A stretch of DNA of 64,000 nucleotides, from NCBI RefSeq assembly GCF_028875915.1, contig NZ_JAPEHW010000012.1, positions 1 through 64,000 on the forward strand, given 5' to 3'. The translations under genes were made by a program, and so were the position numbers. Shown piece by piece: positions 9,865-18,940 of the stretch. The stretch's first letter is position 1; every line of letters starts with the position of its first letter. The notes under the pieces are model-generated. The model saw only the letters and a program-made list of their open reading frames with translations. It did not search any database and had not been told where the DNA came from. The stretch is from Pseudoalteromonas sp. G4 (GTDB taxonomy: Bacteria; Pseudomonadota; Gammaproteobacteria; Enterobacterales; Alteromonadaceae).

Positions 9865-9883
9865 AATTTGTTCCAGCTAAGGG

Positions 9884-10900
9884 TTAGGTATTTTGCTTAC
9901 GGCTAAACCATGGCACTTCGGTTTCATATTTGTCGACGAGACCGTCAACACCTAGCGTTAATGCAAACAGCGCCATACGTACCAGTACACCATTTTGTAC
10001 TTGACGGAAAATCGCTAGGTTATCGTTACTATTTAAGTCGTTATCAAGCTCATTGGCATCACCACGGCTGTCACGCGGTAGTGGGTGCATCAATACTGAG
10101 TTAGGTTTGCAGTGGGCGTCATAAATTGCTTGGCTGATACGGAAACCACCGCGGTATTTATTTGCTTCTTCTTGTGAAGGAAAACGCTCTTCTTGAATAC
10201 GTGTTTGATACACGATATCAGCAGCAAGATTGCCTTCCATTTGGCTCACGATATCAACTTGGTGGCCAGCATTAGTGACTGCATCAACAATGTAATCTGG
10301 CATTTGCAGACCATCAGGGGCAACAAGTGAAAACTTGATATCTTTGTAGTGACATAAAAGCTTTGATAGCGAATGTACGGTACGGCCGTATTTTAAATCA
10401 CCGACAAGGGCAATGTGCATGCCATCAACTTTACGGTCAAAACGGGCAAGTTCTTTATCAATGGTTAATAAATCAAGTAACGCTTGTGTTGGGTGTTCAT
10501 TTGGACCGTCGCCGCCATTAAGAACAGGCACCGTCGAACCGCCAGCAAACTCTGCAACGGAGTGTGCTTCTGGGTGGCGCATCGCAACGGCATCAGCGTA
10601 TGATGAGATTACGCGGGCAGTATCATAAAGTGACTCACCTTTTGCTAGCGCAGAAGATTGCATTCCCGTTGTTTCACGAACGAGTCCGCCGAGTAAATTA
10701 AATGCTGTACCAAAACTTACACGAGTACGCGTGCTTGGCTCGAAAAATAAATTCGCAAGAATGGCACCTTCAAGTACCTTTGTACGTTTTTGCTTTTTCG
10801 CATAGGGTTCCATTTTTCGCGCAACATCGAAAATGGTTTCAATCGCATCGCGGTTTAACTCATTTACAGACAGAATATGTTGGCCAACAAAGTTTGACAT
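9884..10900 (-). CDS. pyrB: Aspartate carbamoyltransferase catalytic subunit
   Basis: A 338-residue enzyme of pyrimidine synthesis joining carbamoyl phosphate and aspartate. Diagnostic motifs: FEPSTRTRVSF (carbamoyl phosphate loop, about residues 53-63), ALAKGES, MRHPEAHS, NGGDGPNEHPTQALLDL, and LMHPLPRDSRGDANE. It is about 30 residues longer than E. coli PyrB (311), as in other marine Alteromonadales, and has no pyrI regulatory gene beside it. No leader peptide or attenuator of the enteric pyrBI type was found upstream. Confidence 0.96.
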   Translation of the reverse strand: MSNFVGQHILSVNELNRDAIETIFDVARKMEPYAKKQKRTKVLEGAILANLFFEPSTRTRVSFGTAFNLLGGLVRETTGMQSSALAKGESLYDTARVISSYADAVAMRHPEAHSVAEFAGGSTVPVLNGGDGPNEHPTQALLDLLTIDKELARFDRKVDGMHIALVGDLKYGRTVHSLSKLLCHYKDIKFSLVAPDGLQMPDYIVDAVTNAGHQVDIVSQMEGNLAADIVYQTRIQEERFPSQEEANKYRGGFRISQAIYDAHCKPNSVLMHPLPRDSRGDANELDNDLNSNDNLAIFRQVQNGVLVRMALFALTLGVDGLVDKYETEVPWFSRKQNT

Positions 10901-10948
10901 GATTTAGGTCCTGAGCAGTTGTTTTCGGGCGCTAATATAGCAGATTTT

Positions 10949-11383
10949 TTAAAAACTTGGTTTCATTACTGCTAAGATCACAATCGCTAGCAATATTAAA
11001 ACAGGTAATTCATTGAAAATGCGATAAAACCTATCGCTTCGTTTGTTTCTATCATGCTTAAAATCAGCAAGTAATTTAAAGCAATAGCCATGATAGATAT
11101 AAAGCAGAAGTACCAGCTTCAGTTTAATGTGAAGCCAAATACTCAATTTTACCCACTCCATACCGTACATATGCATAAGGGCAATACCAAATACACCGGT
11201 TAAAACCGCAAACGGCGTTACAAAAAATAGTAAGCGTCGCTCCATAATTTTAAGCATGGCGCTGTTGCTGCGTTCTTCAGTCATTGCGTGATAAACAAAT
11301 AAACGGGGAAGGTAAAATATGCCGGCAAACCAAGCCACCATAAAAAAGATATGTAGTGCTTTAATTAGTAAAAGGGTGTTCAT
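10949..11383 (-). CDS. hemJ: Protoporphyrinogen oxidase HemJ
   Basis: A 144-residue inner-membrane protein with four predicted helices, of the HemJ/UPF0093 family. It oxidises protoporphyrinogen IX to protoporphyrin IX. Signature features: the N-terminal KALHIFFMVAWFAGIFYLPRLFVYH with two conserved histidines, and later HIKLKLVLLLYIYHGYC with the conserved Lys/Leu/His pattern. The neighbouring hemL supports a haem role. It sits 12 nt after the ClC gene and 48 nt before pyrB. Confidence 0.87.
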   Translation of the reverse strand: MNTLLLIKALHIFFMVAWFAGIFYLPRLFVYHAMTEERSNSAMLKIMERRLLFFVTPFAVLTGVFGIALMHMYGMEWVKLSIWLHIKLKLVLLLYIYHGYCFKLLADFKHDRNKRSDRFYRIFNELPVLILLAIVILAVMKPSF

Positions 11384-11395
11384 TATTGTTATGTC

Positions 11396-13102
11396 CTAAA
11401 GCAGTGCGTTGCGGATCATTAAAATCTGGCGAATATCGTCCCAGCGAATAATGCCCAAAATATCATTGTCTTTAAGTTGATCATATACGTAGATAACACC
11501 AGAACGGTTGTCTCTCAGTATTTCAAAGGCATCACCTAAAGTGGCTTGACTAGATACGCCTTGCATTTCAATATAGCGAATAGTAACGCTTTCTTCTGCT
11601 GTTAAGTTTAAGTCATACTCTGCAAGGCGATAGCCATTTTCTTCATCAAAGACTATAAGTGGTGTTTGCGCATCAGCCGCATCCAAAGACTCTGCGATAA
11701 GTGCTTTATCATCGCTGTAAAGTAAATTGAATTTATCACTCATTTCCTCAATTACACCGACTTTTTGCAGCGCTTCAACCGCAGGGGATACTTGGTATTT
11801 TAAACCTTGGAAATCCAACTGTTGCAAAAATATAGAGCGGTTGCCAAAGCCTTGTAGTGCCGTTAAATAAGCCGACACAATGACTAGCATAGCTGGCACG
11901 ATAATAGTATGACTTGCGGTTAGCTCCATTACGGTCATCAGTGCTGCAAGTGGTGCATTTAAAGTGGCTGCCAATAAACCCGCCATGCCAAGTACTGCGT
12001 AGGTGCCAGTAATATTTACTTCTGGATTAATAAAATGCGCAAAATAACTCATTAATGAGCCCAAGATAACGCCTAATCCAATTACGGGGCCAATGATGCC
12101 ACCAGGAATACCTAAACCTAATGCAAATAAGGTCGCTAATAACTTTGCGATTAAAATAGTGGTTAGCAGTTGCACTTGTTCAGGCGAACTGACAGCAATA
12201 TCAATGGCGCTCATGCCTGACCCCATTGCTTGTGGCACTAAGTAGCCAATCGCGCCAGTAATAATGCCCGCCAAGATTAAACGTGGGAACATATTTACCG
12301 ATTTAAACGTACGAATTATCAGCATCAAGTTTTTGTTAAAACCATAAGCAACAGCACCGAGCACAATGCCGCAAACAATTAAATAGGGGTAATGCCAAGG
12401 CGGAATAGACTCAACTTGGATCAGCGCAAGTTCAGTGTCCGAACCAAATACAAACTGTGTAGTAATGGCACCTGTTACCGATGCCAGAATAACCGGTACG
12501 AAAATATGTACTTTATATTCTCTAAGTACTACTTCCATTACAAAAATAACCGCAGCAAGCGGTGTATTAAATGAAGCGGATATACCAGCAGCTACACCAC
12601 AACCAGTTAAGGTACGCATTGCGTTATAAGGTAGGTGTAAATAACTGGCAATAACACTGGCACCTGCGGCACCCATATGAACAGAAGGGCCTTCACGGCC
12701 AACCGAAAAGCCACTAATTAACGCTACCGCGCCACCAACAAATTGGTTCACCGCATTCCAGATGGGCATTTGTCCATAATTTTGTTTAATGCGGTGAATA
12801 ACATAGGGAATACCTAAGCGATAGTGCTTAAAGCCAGTTAGGTAAGCGAAAGTTGCAATAAATACCGCGGCGAGAATTGGCAATATTAATCTTTCAGTTT
12901 CAGGAAGTTGAGTGAAGTTATCGTATTCGCTAACAAAGCCGCTTTGGCCAATTAATACCACTAAGCGAAACATAATAATCAACATCGCAGCAACAAGTCC
13001 GGCAAGAACACCAAGTAACGCTAATTGAATACTCGATTTAGGACGAGCCACGACCCTACGTAAGGTCGCCAAATTATTAGTTACTTTTTGGCTAAATGTC
13101 AT
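11396..13102 (-). CDS. ClC-family chloride channel/transporter with C-terminal CBS region
   Basis: A 568-residue ClC protein with 10 or more membrane helices. The anion-pathway motifs GREGPSVHMGA (holding the gating glutamate) and GIPGGIIGPVIGLG are clear; the first motif GSGIPG is replaced by YRLGIPYVIH. At the position of the E. coli ClcA internal proton glutamate (E203) the sequence reads FVMEVVLREY, so the residue is Val, as in ClcB-like proteins. Whether it is a channel or an H+-coupled exchanger cannot be settled by sequence. The last 150 residues look like a CBS regulatory region. First gene of a likely clc-hemJ-pyrB-hemL run. Confidence 0.9.
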   Translation of the reverse strand: MTFSQKVTNNLATLRRVVARPKSSIQLALLGVLAGLVAAMLIIMFRLVVLIGQSGFVSEYDNFTQLPETERLILPILAAVFIATFAYLTGFKHYRLGIPYVIHRIKQNYGQMPIWNAVNQFVGGAVALISGFSVGREGPSVHMGAAGASVIASYLHLPYNAMRTLTGCGVAAGISASFNTPLAAVIFVMEVVLREYKVHIFVPVILASVTGAITTQFVFGSDTELALIQVESIPPWHYPYLIVCGIVLGAVAYGFNKNLMLIIRTFKSVNMFPRLILAGIITGAIGYLVPQAMGSGMSAIDIAVSSPEQVQLLTTILIAKLLATLFALGLGIPGGIIGPVIGLGVILGSLMSYFAHFINPEVNITGTYAVLGMAGLLAATLNAPLAALMTVMELTASHTIIVPAMLVIVSAYLTALQGFGNRSIFLQQLDFQGLKYQVSPAVEALQKVGVIEEMSDKFNLLYSDDKALIAESLDAADAQTPLIVFDEENGYRLAEYDLNLTAEESVTIRYIEMQGVSSQATLGDAFEILRDNRSGVIYVYDQLKDNDILGIIRWDDIRQILMIRNALL

Positions 13103-13263
13103 GCGCTTGTTGTCGGAAATTCAGTGGGATAATAGTGCTCTAATTATAACAGCATAATAGTAATAAAAAATAAGATAATTTACCCAATAGTTAATGATCT
13201 AACGCAATAAAATGGTTTAGATACATAACGACTTAATTAGTACAAAAGGCGATAGCGCTAAAC

Positions 13264-13292
13264 TTGATTAAATTGGTCAGGTATTAGATAAT
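13264..13292 (+). promoter_or_regulatory. Putative sigma-70 promoter of erpA
   Basis: TTGATT (13264-13269) and GATAAT (13287-13292) are separated by exactly 17 nt, matching -35 TTGACA at 4/6 and -10 TATAAT at 5/6. The predicted start of transcription, near 13299, gives a leader of about 20 nt before the preferred erpA ATG. Confidence 0.55.
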
Positions 13293-13320
13293 TCGCCTAT
13301 TCATATAGATGGGTCGAAGT

Positions 13321-13659
13321 ATGTCTGATCAATTACCAATTAAATTTAGCGACAAAGCTGCAAATAAAGTTAAGCAGCTTATCGAGGAAGAAGAAAACCC
13401 AGCATTAAAATTACGTGTTTATGTAACAGGTGGTGGGTGCTCAGGTTTCCAATATGGTTTTACATTTGATGAGAAAACCAATCCGGGTGACCTAGAAATA
13501 GAGAAAAGCGGTGTAACTCTTGTGGTTGATCCTATGAGTTTGCAGTACTTAGTTGACGGTGAAGTTGACTATACCGAAGGTTTAGAAGGTTCTCGTTTCT
13601 TCGTAAATAACCCCAATGCAACAACAACCTGTGGTTGTGGAGCATCGTTTAGTGTTTAA
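13321..13659 (+). CDS. erpA: Iron-sulfur cluster insertion protein ErpA
   Basis: An A-type carrier of about 112 residues that delivers Fe-S clusters to apoproteins, including IspG/IspH in E. coli. The three cluster-binding cysteines are present in [11 protein letters not shown] and [11 protein letters not shown]. The sequence follows E. coli ErpA closely ([37 protein letters not shown]). An in-frame ATG at 13309 exists, but it would have almost no leader from the predicted promoter; the ATG at 13321 gives the usual MSD start. Monocistronic, with its own promoter and terminator. Confidence 0.96.
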   Translation: MSDQLPIKFSDKAANKVKQLIEEEENPALKLRVYVTGGGCSGFQYGFTFDEKTNPGDLEIEKSGVTLVVDPMSLQYLVDGEVDYTEGLEGSRFFVNNPNATTTCGCGASFSV

Positions 13660-13685
13660 CGAAATTGGTTTATAAACTCAATTTA

Positions 13686-13717
13686 AAAATGCCACTTTTA
13701 CAGTGGCATTTTGTTTT
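13686..13717 (+). terminator. Terminator of erpA
   Basis: A perfect 11-bp stem AAAATGCCACT / AGTGGCATTTT (13686-13696 and 13702-13712) with a 5-nt loop, followed by GTTTTT. Confidence 0.88.
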
Positions 13718-13840
13718 TAGGCTTTGGGAAATAAAATGAAGTAAATATGTTGAAGATGTTACATTTTTTAACTTACATATACTGTTGAGAAAGATTATCA
13801 TCTATTAAGAAATTGCTGCCTATATGTGCTGGAGAAGGGA

Positions 13841-14929
13841 ATGCACCTATTCAAAAAACTGAGTACTCAGCTCAACGAAAAACCTTACATTATTGCTGTG
13901 TTTATTACGATTTTTATTATTTTGTGGATGATGTCGGGTGGCTCAAACGCAAGCGAACAATCAACAGCAAAACCAGAGCAACGCATTGCTAAGGTGAAAG
14001 TAGAAACCCTTTATGCCAAGCCAATTAATCGCTCGCTTCAACTTTATGGTCGCACTGAACCAAATAAAGTTGCCCGTGTTGCTGCACGCCAAGAAGGTGA
14101 AGTAATTGAAATTTTAGTAAAAGAAGGCCAATTCGTTGAGCGTGGTACGGTGATTCTTAAATTGGATAAATCTGATTTAGACCAGCAAATCACAGCTGCA
14201 AAAGCCTCTTTAGCGCAAAGTGAAGTTGAATATCAAGGTGCGTTAAAACTCAAGCAAAAAGGCTTAAATGATCAATCAGCATTAGCAAGAGCAAAAGCGA
14301 GCCTTGAGCAAGCAAAAGCCAATTTAGCTAATTTAGAGCTTTCGTTAGCACGCACCGAAATTCGCGCACCATTTTCAGGAGTAATTAACCAGCGTTTAGT
14401 TGAACTTGGTGATTACTTAGGCCGTGGCGACCCAATTCTAGAGCTAGCAGATTTAAACCCTTTAATTGTGCGCGCCAACGTTACACAAAAAGAAGTGATG
14501 GGGCTAAAAGTAGGGCAAGACGTCTCTGGTTTATTTATTAATAACAAAACGTACCCAGGTAAAATTCGTTATATTGCATCTGTCGCTGATGACAATACTA
14601 ATACATTTAAAATTGAAGCCGCATTTGAAAACCCAAATATGCAATATCGTGCAGGGTTTTCAACCCAACTTGATATTACCTATGATGAAGTGAACGCGAT
14701 TCATTTAAGTCCAGCATTTATGGCGCTTGATGAAGATGGCAATATCGGCGTAAAAACGGTTGATAGTGAAAACCGTGTTGTGTTTTCGCCAATTGATGTT
14801 GTTAAATCAGAAGCATCCGGCGTATGGATGGCAAGTCTTGGCGACAAAGCAAATGTGATTACTTTAGGGCAGGGATTTGTGCGCATTGGTGACACAGTTG
14901 AGCCGGTTTTTGCTACAGAGCAAGAGTAG
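13841..14929 (+). CDS. RND efflux periplasmic adaptor (membrane fusion protein)
   Basis: About 362 residues: a membrane anchor at 13-32, then a HlyD/AcrA-type adaptor. A lipoyl half-motif (RVAARQEGEVIEILVKEGQFVERGTVILKLD) precedes an alpha-helical hairpin rich in Gln/Ala/Lys, then RTEIRAPFSGVINQRLVELGDYL and the beta-barrel. It links the RND pump to an outer-membrane channel, not encoded nearby. The ATG at 13841 is chosen over the GTG at 13826 because GGAG lies 6 nt upstream. It ends 9 nt before the permease gene, so the two form an operon. Substrate unknown. Confidence 0.9.
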   Translation: MHLFKKLSTQLNEKPYIIAVFITIFIILWMMSGGSNASEQSTAKPEQRIAKVKVETLYAKPINRSLQLYGRTEPNKVARVAARQEGEVIEILVKEGQFVERGTVILKLDKSDLDQQITAAKASLAQSEVEYQGALKLKQKGLNDQSALARAKASLEQAKANLANLELSLARTEIRAPFSGVINQRLVELGDYLGRGDPILELADLNPLIVRANVTQKEVMGLKVGQDVSGLFINNKTYPGKIRYIASVADDNTNTFKIEAAFENPNMQYRAGFSTQLDITYDEVNAIHLSPAFMALDEDGNIGVKTVDSENRVVFSPIDVVKSEASGVWMASLGDKANVITLGQGFVRIGDTVEPVFATEQE

Positions 14930-14938
14930 AGGTTATCT

Positions 14939-17900
14939 ATGCGTACCCTGATTGATGCCTCATTAAGTCGCACCCGTACAGTATTATCAATTTTTATATT
15001 GTTAATTATTTCTGGCTGGGTGACTTATAAAAATATTCCAAAAGAAGCAAACCCAGATGTAACCATTCCGTTTATTTATGTGTCGATAGTGCACGATGGT
15101 ATTTCGCCTGAAGATGCCGAGCGCCTGTTGGTTCGTCCAATGGAAATCGAGCTACGAGCTATTGAAGGTGTGAAGGAAATGACCGCGGTGGCAAGTGAAG
15201 GACATGCGTCTGTAACGCTTGAATTTTTTGCCGGTACAGATCCGAAAGAGGCACTTGCCGATGTGCGCGATAAAGTGTCGTTGGCAAAAGCCAAGCTGCC
15301 TTCAGAAACGGAAGAGCCTGAAGTACATGAAGTACTGATGGAAGATCAGCAACCAACGATTACTTTAACGCTATCGGGCGATATTCCAGAGCGCGGATTA
15401 CTGACCATTGCACGTAATTTAAAAGACGAACTTGAATCTATTTCGAGCGTACTTGAAGTGGAAATTGGTGGTGAGCGTGAAGATATGGTTGAGATTGTTG
15501 TCGACCCACTTTTGATGGAGTCGTATGGTCTTGACCAAAGTGATATTTATAGCTTACTGACAAATAATAACCGCCTAGTTGCTGCCGGTACATTAGATAC
15601 AGGTAAAGGCCGTTTTGCGGTAAAAATCCCCTCTGTTTTTGAAACCATTCAAGATGTTATGGAACAACCGGTTAAAGTATCGGGCGATAAAGTAGTGCGC
15701 TTTATGGATGTAGCGCAAATTAGACGTTCTTATAAAGATCCAAACTCAATTGCTCGTATTAATGGTCAACAAGCCGTATCACTGGAAGTTAAAAAACGTG
15801 CTGGTGAAAATATTATCGACACAGTTGATCAAGTAAAAGCCAAAGTAGAAGAAAGCAAAGTCATTTGGCCGAATCATATTAAGGTGACTTACACCGGTGA
15901 TATGAGTAAAGACGTAAAAGACATGCTTTCTGATTTACAAAATAATGTACTTTCTGCCGTGCTTTTAGTGGTGATTGTGATTATTGCGATTCTTGGCACA
16001 CGCTCGGCGTTTTTAGTGGGTGTAGCAATTCCAGGCTCTTTCTTAACGGGTATTTTAGTGATTGCGATTTTTGGCTTAACCGTCAACATCGTTGTGCTTT
16101 TTGCTTTAATTATGGCTGTGGGCATGCTGGTTGATGGTGCCATCGTAGTGAGTGAATTTGCAGATCGCATGATGAGCGAAGGCATGCCGCGTAAAAAAGC
16201 CTATTCGGTTGCGGCAAAACGCATGGCGTGGCCAATTATTGCGTCAACTGCTACTACCTTAGCTGCATTTGCACCGTTAATTTTTTGGCCAGGGATGATG
16301 GGTGAGTTTATGAAATACTTACCGATTACCCTAATTGCCACTTTATCAGCATCCTTACTCATGGCGCTTGTATTTGTTCCGACCATTGGTAGTTTGATTG
16401 GTAAAGTACGTCCGCTTACGGATGAACAAAAGAAAAACTTATTACGTTCGGAAGAGGGTAACTTAACAGAATTAGAGGGTGTAACTGGGCGTTATGTTCG
16501 TCTATTGGATAGCGCAATAAAACGTCCACTTCTAAGCTTGTTTGCTGCTATCGGCTTTTCAATTTTAGTGTTTTTTGGCTACGGTATGTCTGGTCTTGGT
16601 GTAGAGTTTTTCCCTGATGTTGAACCCAATGGTATTAACTTAAAAGTGCGTAGTTACGGTGATTTGTCGATTTATGAAAAAGACCAAATCATGAAAGATA
16701 TTGAGCAACGCATTTTACCTGTCGAAGGTATTAAAACGCTTTACTCCCGCTCTGGTGGCAAGGACATTGTAGGTTCACTTCGCATGAATCTAAAAGACTG
16801 GGATAAACGTCGTCCTGCTGATCAAATTATCGAGGAAGTTCTTGGCAATACATCAGATTTAGCTGGCGTCGAAATTGAAATTCGCAAGGATGAGAACGGT
16901 CCAGGTGGTGGTAAAGATTTATCAATTGAACTCAGTTCTAAATTCCCCGATGCACTTAATGAAGAAGCGCGTCGAATTCGTAATGCGATAGAAAATGATG
17001 GTGCGTTTATTAATGTGGATGACTCAGGCTCAAAACCAGGCATTGAGTGGCAATTGAAACTTAACCGTGCAGATGCTGCGCGTTTTGGTGCGGATGCAAC
17101 CATGCTTGGTGCCAATGTTCAAATGGTGACAAATGGCCTTAAGCTTGGTGAATACCGCCCTGATGATGTGGACGATGAAATTGATATTCGCGTTCGCTTT
17201 CCAGCAGATAAACGTGATTTAGGCAGACTTGAAACGCTGCGAGTGAAAACTCAGCACGGCCAAGTGCCAATTACTCACTTTATAGAGCGTAAAGCGGTAC
17301 AAAAAGTGGATACCATTAACCGTGTTGATAGCCATCGTGTTGTAACGGTAAATGCAGATGTTAAAGCGGGAGAGCAGCTTTCCAAGGCGCTGCCTCGTTT
17401 GCAAGCGCAGTTAGAAGCACAAGGCTTAGATCCGCGTGTAAAACTTAAAGTGCGTGGCGAAAATGAAGAACAAGATGAATCTATGGTGTTCTTAGAAAAA
17501 GCCTTCTTAGTTGCGTTATTTGTGATGGGCATAATCTTGGTAACGCAATTTAATAGCTTCTATCAAGCCATGCTTATTTTAAGTGCGGTGCTTTTCTCAA
17601 CCGTAGGCGTGTTCTTAGGATTAATCGTCTTGCAGCAACCGTTTGGTATTGTGATGTCAGGTATCGGTGTTATTTCGCTTGCGGGAATTGTGGTGAACAA
17701 TAACATTGTATTAATTGATACCTATAATGTACTTCGCAAGCAAGGCATGGCACAACATGAAGCAATACTTCGTACAGGGGCACAGCGCTTAAGGCCTGTA
17801 TTGCTTACAACAGTAACCACTATTTTGGGTTTAATGCCTATGGTGCTTCAGGTAAATATTGACTTATTTAACCGTGAGATTGCATTTGGTGCACCATCAA

Positions 17901-18055
17901 CGCAATGGTGGGTACAACTCTCAACTGCCGTTGCAGGAGGTCTTGCGTTTGCTACCGTGCTTACTTTGGTTTTAACACCTTGTTTATTAGCACTTCGAAA
18001 AAAGCCTGTTAAATACCACGAAGCTGAAATTGTGGAACACAAACTAGCAAGCTAA
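14939..18055 (+). CDS. RND efflux permease, AcrB/HAE1 superfamily
   Basis: A 1038-residue inner-membrane proton-driven pump with the usual duplicated layout: one helix, a large periplasmic loop, six helices, a second loop and five helices. In helix 4 the AcrB pair D407/D408 reads VDGAIVVSEF, so only the first Asp is kept. In helix 10 the AcrB Lys940 position reads VNNNIVLID, i.e. Asn; Arg971 is conserved (QRLRPVLLT). The coupling residues therefore differ from AcrB, as in other VDG-type subfamilies. Operon partner of the adaptor just upstream. No outer-membrane factor or regulator is adjacent, so the substrate cannot be inferred. Confidence 0.92.
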   Translation: MRTLIDASLSRTRTVLSIFILLIISGWVTYKNIPKEANPDVTIPFIYVSIVHDGISPEDAERLLVRPMEIELRAIEGVKEMTAVASEGHASVTLEFFAGTDPKEALADVRDKVSLAKAKLPSETEEPEVHEVLMEDQQPTITLTLSGDIPERGLLTIARNLKDELESISSVLEVEIGGEREDMVEIVVDPLLMESYGLDQSDIYSLLTNNNRLVAAGTLDTGKGRFAVKIPSVFETIQDVMEQPVKVSGDKVVRFMDVAQIRRSYKDPNSIARINGQQAVSLEVKKRAGENIIDTVDQVKAKVEESKVIWPNHIKVTYTGDMSKDVKDMLSDLQNNVLSAVLLVVIVIIAILGTRSAFLVGVAIPGSFLTGILVIAIFGLTVNIVVLFALIMAVGMLVDGAIVVSEFADRMMSEGMPRKKAYSVAAKRMAWPIIASTATTLAAFAPLIFWPGMMGEFMKYLPITLIATLSASLLMALVFVPTIGSLIGKVRPLTDEQKKNLLRSEEGNLTELEGVTGRYVRLLDSAIKRPLLSLFAAIGFSILVFFGYGMSGLGVEFFPDVEPNGINLKVRSYGDLSIYEKDQIMKDIEQRILPVEGIKTLYSRSGGKDIVGSLRMNLKDWDKRRPADQIIEEVLGNTSDLAGVEIEIRKDENGPGGGKDLSIELSSKFPDALNEEARRIRNAIENDGAFINVDDSGSKPGIEWQLKLNRADAARFGADATMLGANVQMVTNGLKLGEYRPDDVDDEIDIRVRFPADKRDLGRLETLRVKTQHGQVPITHFIERKAVQKVDTINRVDSHRVVTVNADVKAGEQLSKALPRLQAQLEAQGLDPRVKLKVRGENEEQDESMVFLEKAFLVALFVMGIILVTQFNSFYQAMLILSAVLFSTVGVFLGLIVLQQPFGIVMSGIGVISLAGIVVNNNIVLIDTYNVLRKQGMAQHEAILRTGAQRLRPVLLTTVTTILGLMPMVLQVNIDLFNREIAFGAPSTQWWVQLSTAVAGGLAFATVLTLVLTPCLLALRKKPVKYHEAEIVEHKLAS

Positions 18056-18083
18056 TTTGGTTAAGTAAAAAAGCACATAACTA

Positions 18084-18113
18084 AAAAAGAGCATCATTTG
18101 ATGCTCTTTTTTT
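18084..18113. terminator. Terminator of the RND efflux operon
   Basis: A 12-bp A-rich stem around AAGAGCATC / GATGCTCTT (18084-18095 and 18100-18111) with a 4-nt loop, followed by a T tract on the plus strand. The A-rich left arm also provides a T tract for the small minus-strand gene that ends at 18115. Confidence 0.85.
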
Positions 18114-18114
18114 G

Positions 18115-18291
18115 TCAGTTCGTTTTTGTGATATGTAGCATTAAGGTAAAGAAGCCTAAAATCACGCAACTTAAGGCCAAAATATAGAAAAACCCTTTCT
18201 TACCTTGTTTTAAAGGGATGTTGTTCACTTTTAAAAAGTAATACCACGCAAAGCACAATAGAATAGGGAGTATAAAAAACAGTCTAATCAT
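18115..18291 (-). CDS. Small two-helix membrane protein, 58 residues
   Basis: An ATG-to-TGA frame of 58 codons begins MIRLFFILPILLCFAWYYFL and ends MLHITKTN. It has two hydrophobic helices (about residues 3-20 and 34-53) joined by a basic loop, KVNNIPLKQGKKG. Support for its being real: the membrane-hairpin layout, the positively charged loop, and a stop codon directly at the bidirectional terminator of the RND operon. I recall similar short two-helix proteins with a QGK(R/K)GF loop in Vibrio and Shewanella, but have no name or function for them. No strong ribosome-binding site is visible. Confidence 0.6.
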   Translation of the reverse strand: MIRLFFILPILLCFAWYYFLKVNNIPLKQGKKGFFYILALSCVILGFFTLMLHITKTN

Positions 18292-18644
18292 ATAGATGAA
18301 TACTTAGTTATTGTTTTAATAGGGTATAGCAAAAAACTCAATGGTGCCAGTGGGGGGAAATTGTTGCTTACTAAGAGCTAGTTAATAAGGGTTATAAAGA
18401 AAAATAATAATACTAAATTTTTATGCACTTTTAATAATTACTTATATTAAATATTTCTGTTTTTTGCATTTAGTCGCTATTCTTTGTGGATTAACCGCAA
18501 ACTTTATAGGGCAATTACTCAAAATAGGTAGAATGCCTTAACTAAAATTTATACTAGATATTGTATATTTTAATCAATATTCTAAGTGTGGTTTTGTTTG
18601 GTAGATAGAAAAAGTATTTCCAATCATCAATAGGAGAAGTAATC
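18292..18644. other. AT-rich intergenic region with one possible operator
   Basis: A very AT-rich stretch without a gene. The only structure of note is an inverted repeat, ATATTG-N11-CAATAT, at 18558-18580, about 65 nt upstream of the XRE regulator gene; it could be an operator for that regulator. No tRNA-like fold or conserved small ORF was seen. Confidence 0.4.
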
Positions 18645-18884
18645 ATGATGGGGAAAACTGTTGCATCTGAAGAGAATTCGCGCCTAACACAATGGCTTAA
18701 AGTCAAACGCCAAGAGAAAGGCCACACTATGCGCAGCCTTGCACAGGTACTTGGTACACCGCATTCATTTGTTGGTAAAATTGAAAATCAAGAGCGTCGA
18801 TTAGACGTAGTTGAATTTATTCGTTACTGCCAAGCGCTTGAAATTGACCCAATTGAAGGCTTAACTATTTTAAAAAGTGAATAA
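18645..18884 (+). CDS. XRE-family helix-turn-helix protein, 79 residues
   Basis: A minimal DNA-binding protein that is almost only a Cro/CI-type HTH: WLKVKRQEKGHTMRSLAQVLGTPHSFVGKIENQERRLDVVEFIRYCQALEIDP. A good Shine-Dalgarno sequence (AGGAG, 8 nt upstream) fixes the start at the first of two tandem ATGs. It stands alone between convergent or unrelated genes, with no toxin partner next to it. It could be an autoregulated repressor; the target is unknown. Confidence 0.83.
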   Translation: MMGKTVASEENSRLTQWLKVKRQEKGHTMRSLAQVLGTPHSFVGKIENQERRLDVVEFIRYCQALEIDPIEGLTILKSE

Positions 18885-18911
18885 TCATTCACTTCAATAA
18901 AATAGATTTTT

Positions 18912-18940
18912 AATGATGCATGGATGCATTATTGCTTTTT
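18912..18940. terminator. Terminator between the XRE gene and ampG
   Basis: A 9-bp stem (18912-18920 with 18925-18933, one G-T pair) with a TGGA loop, followed by GCTTTTT. It overlaps the ampG stop codon. A second hairpin lies just before it at 18875-18894 (AAGTGAAT / ATTCACTT) but has no T tract. Confidence 0.55.

Noticed and set aside
10901-11000. Possible pyrBI-type leader peptide or UTP-sensing attenuator upstream of pyrB
   Set aside because: No U-rich pausing tract plus terminator hairpin and no leader ORF; the gene simply follows hemJ after 48 nt.
11396-13102. Val at the internal-glutamate position as proof of a chloride channel
   Set aside because: ClcB-like bacterial proteins also lack this Glu, and its absence does not by itself decide channel versus exchanger.
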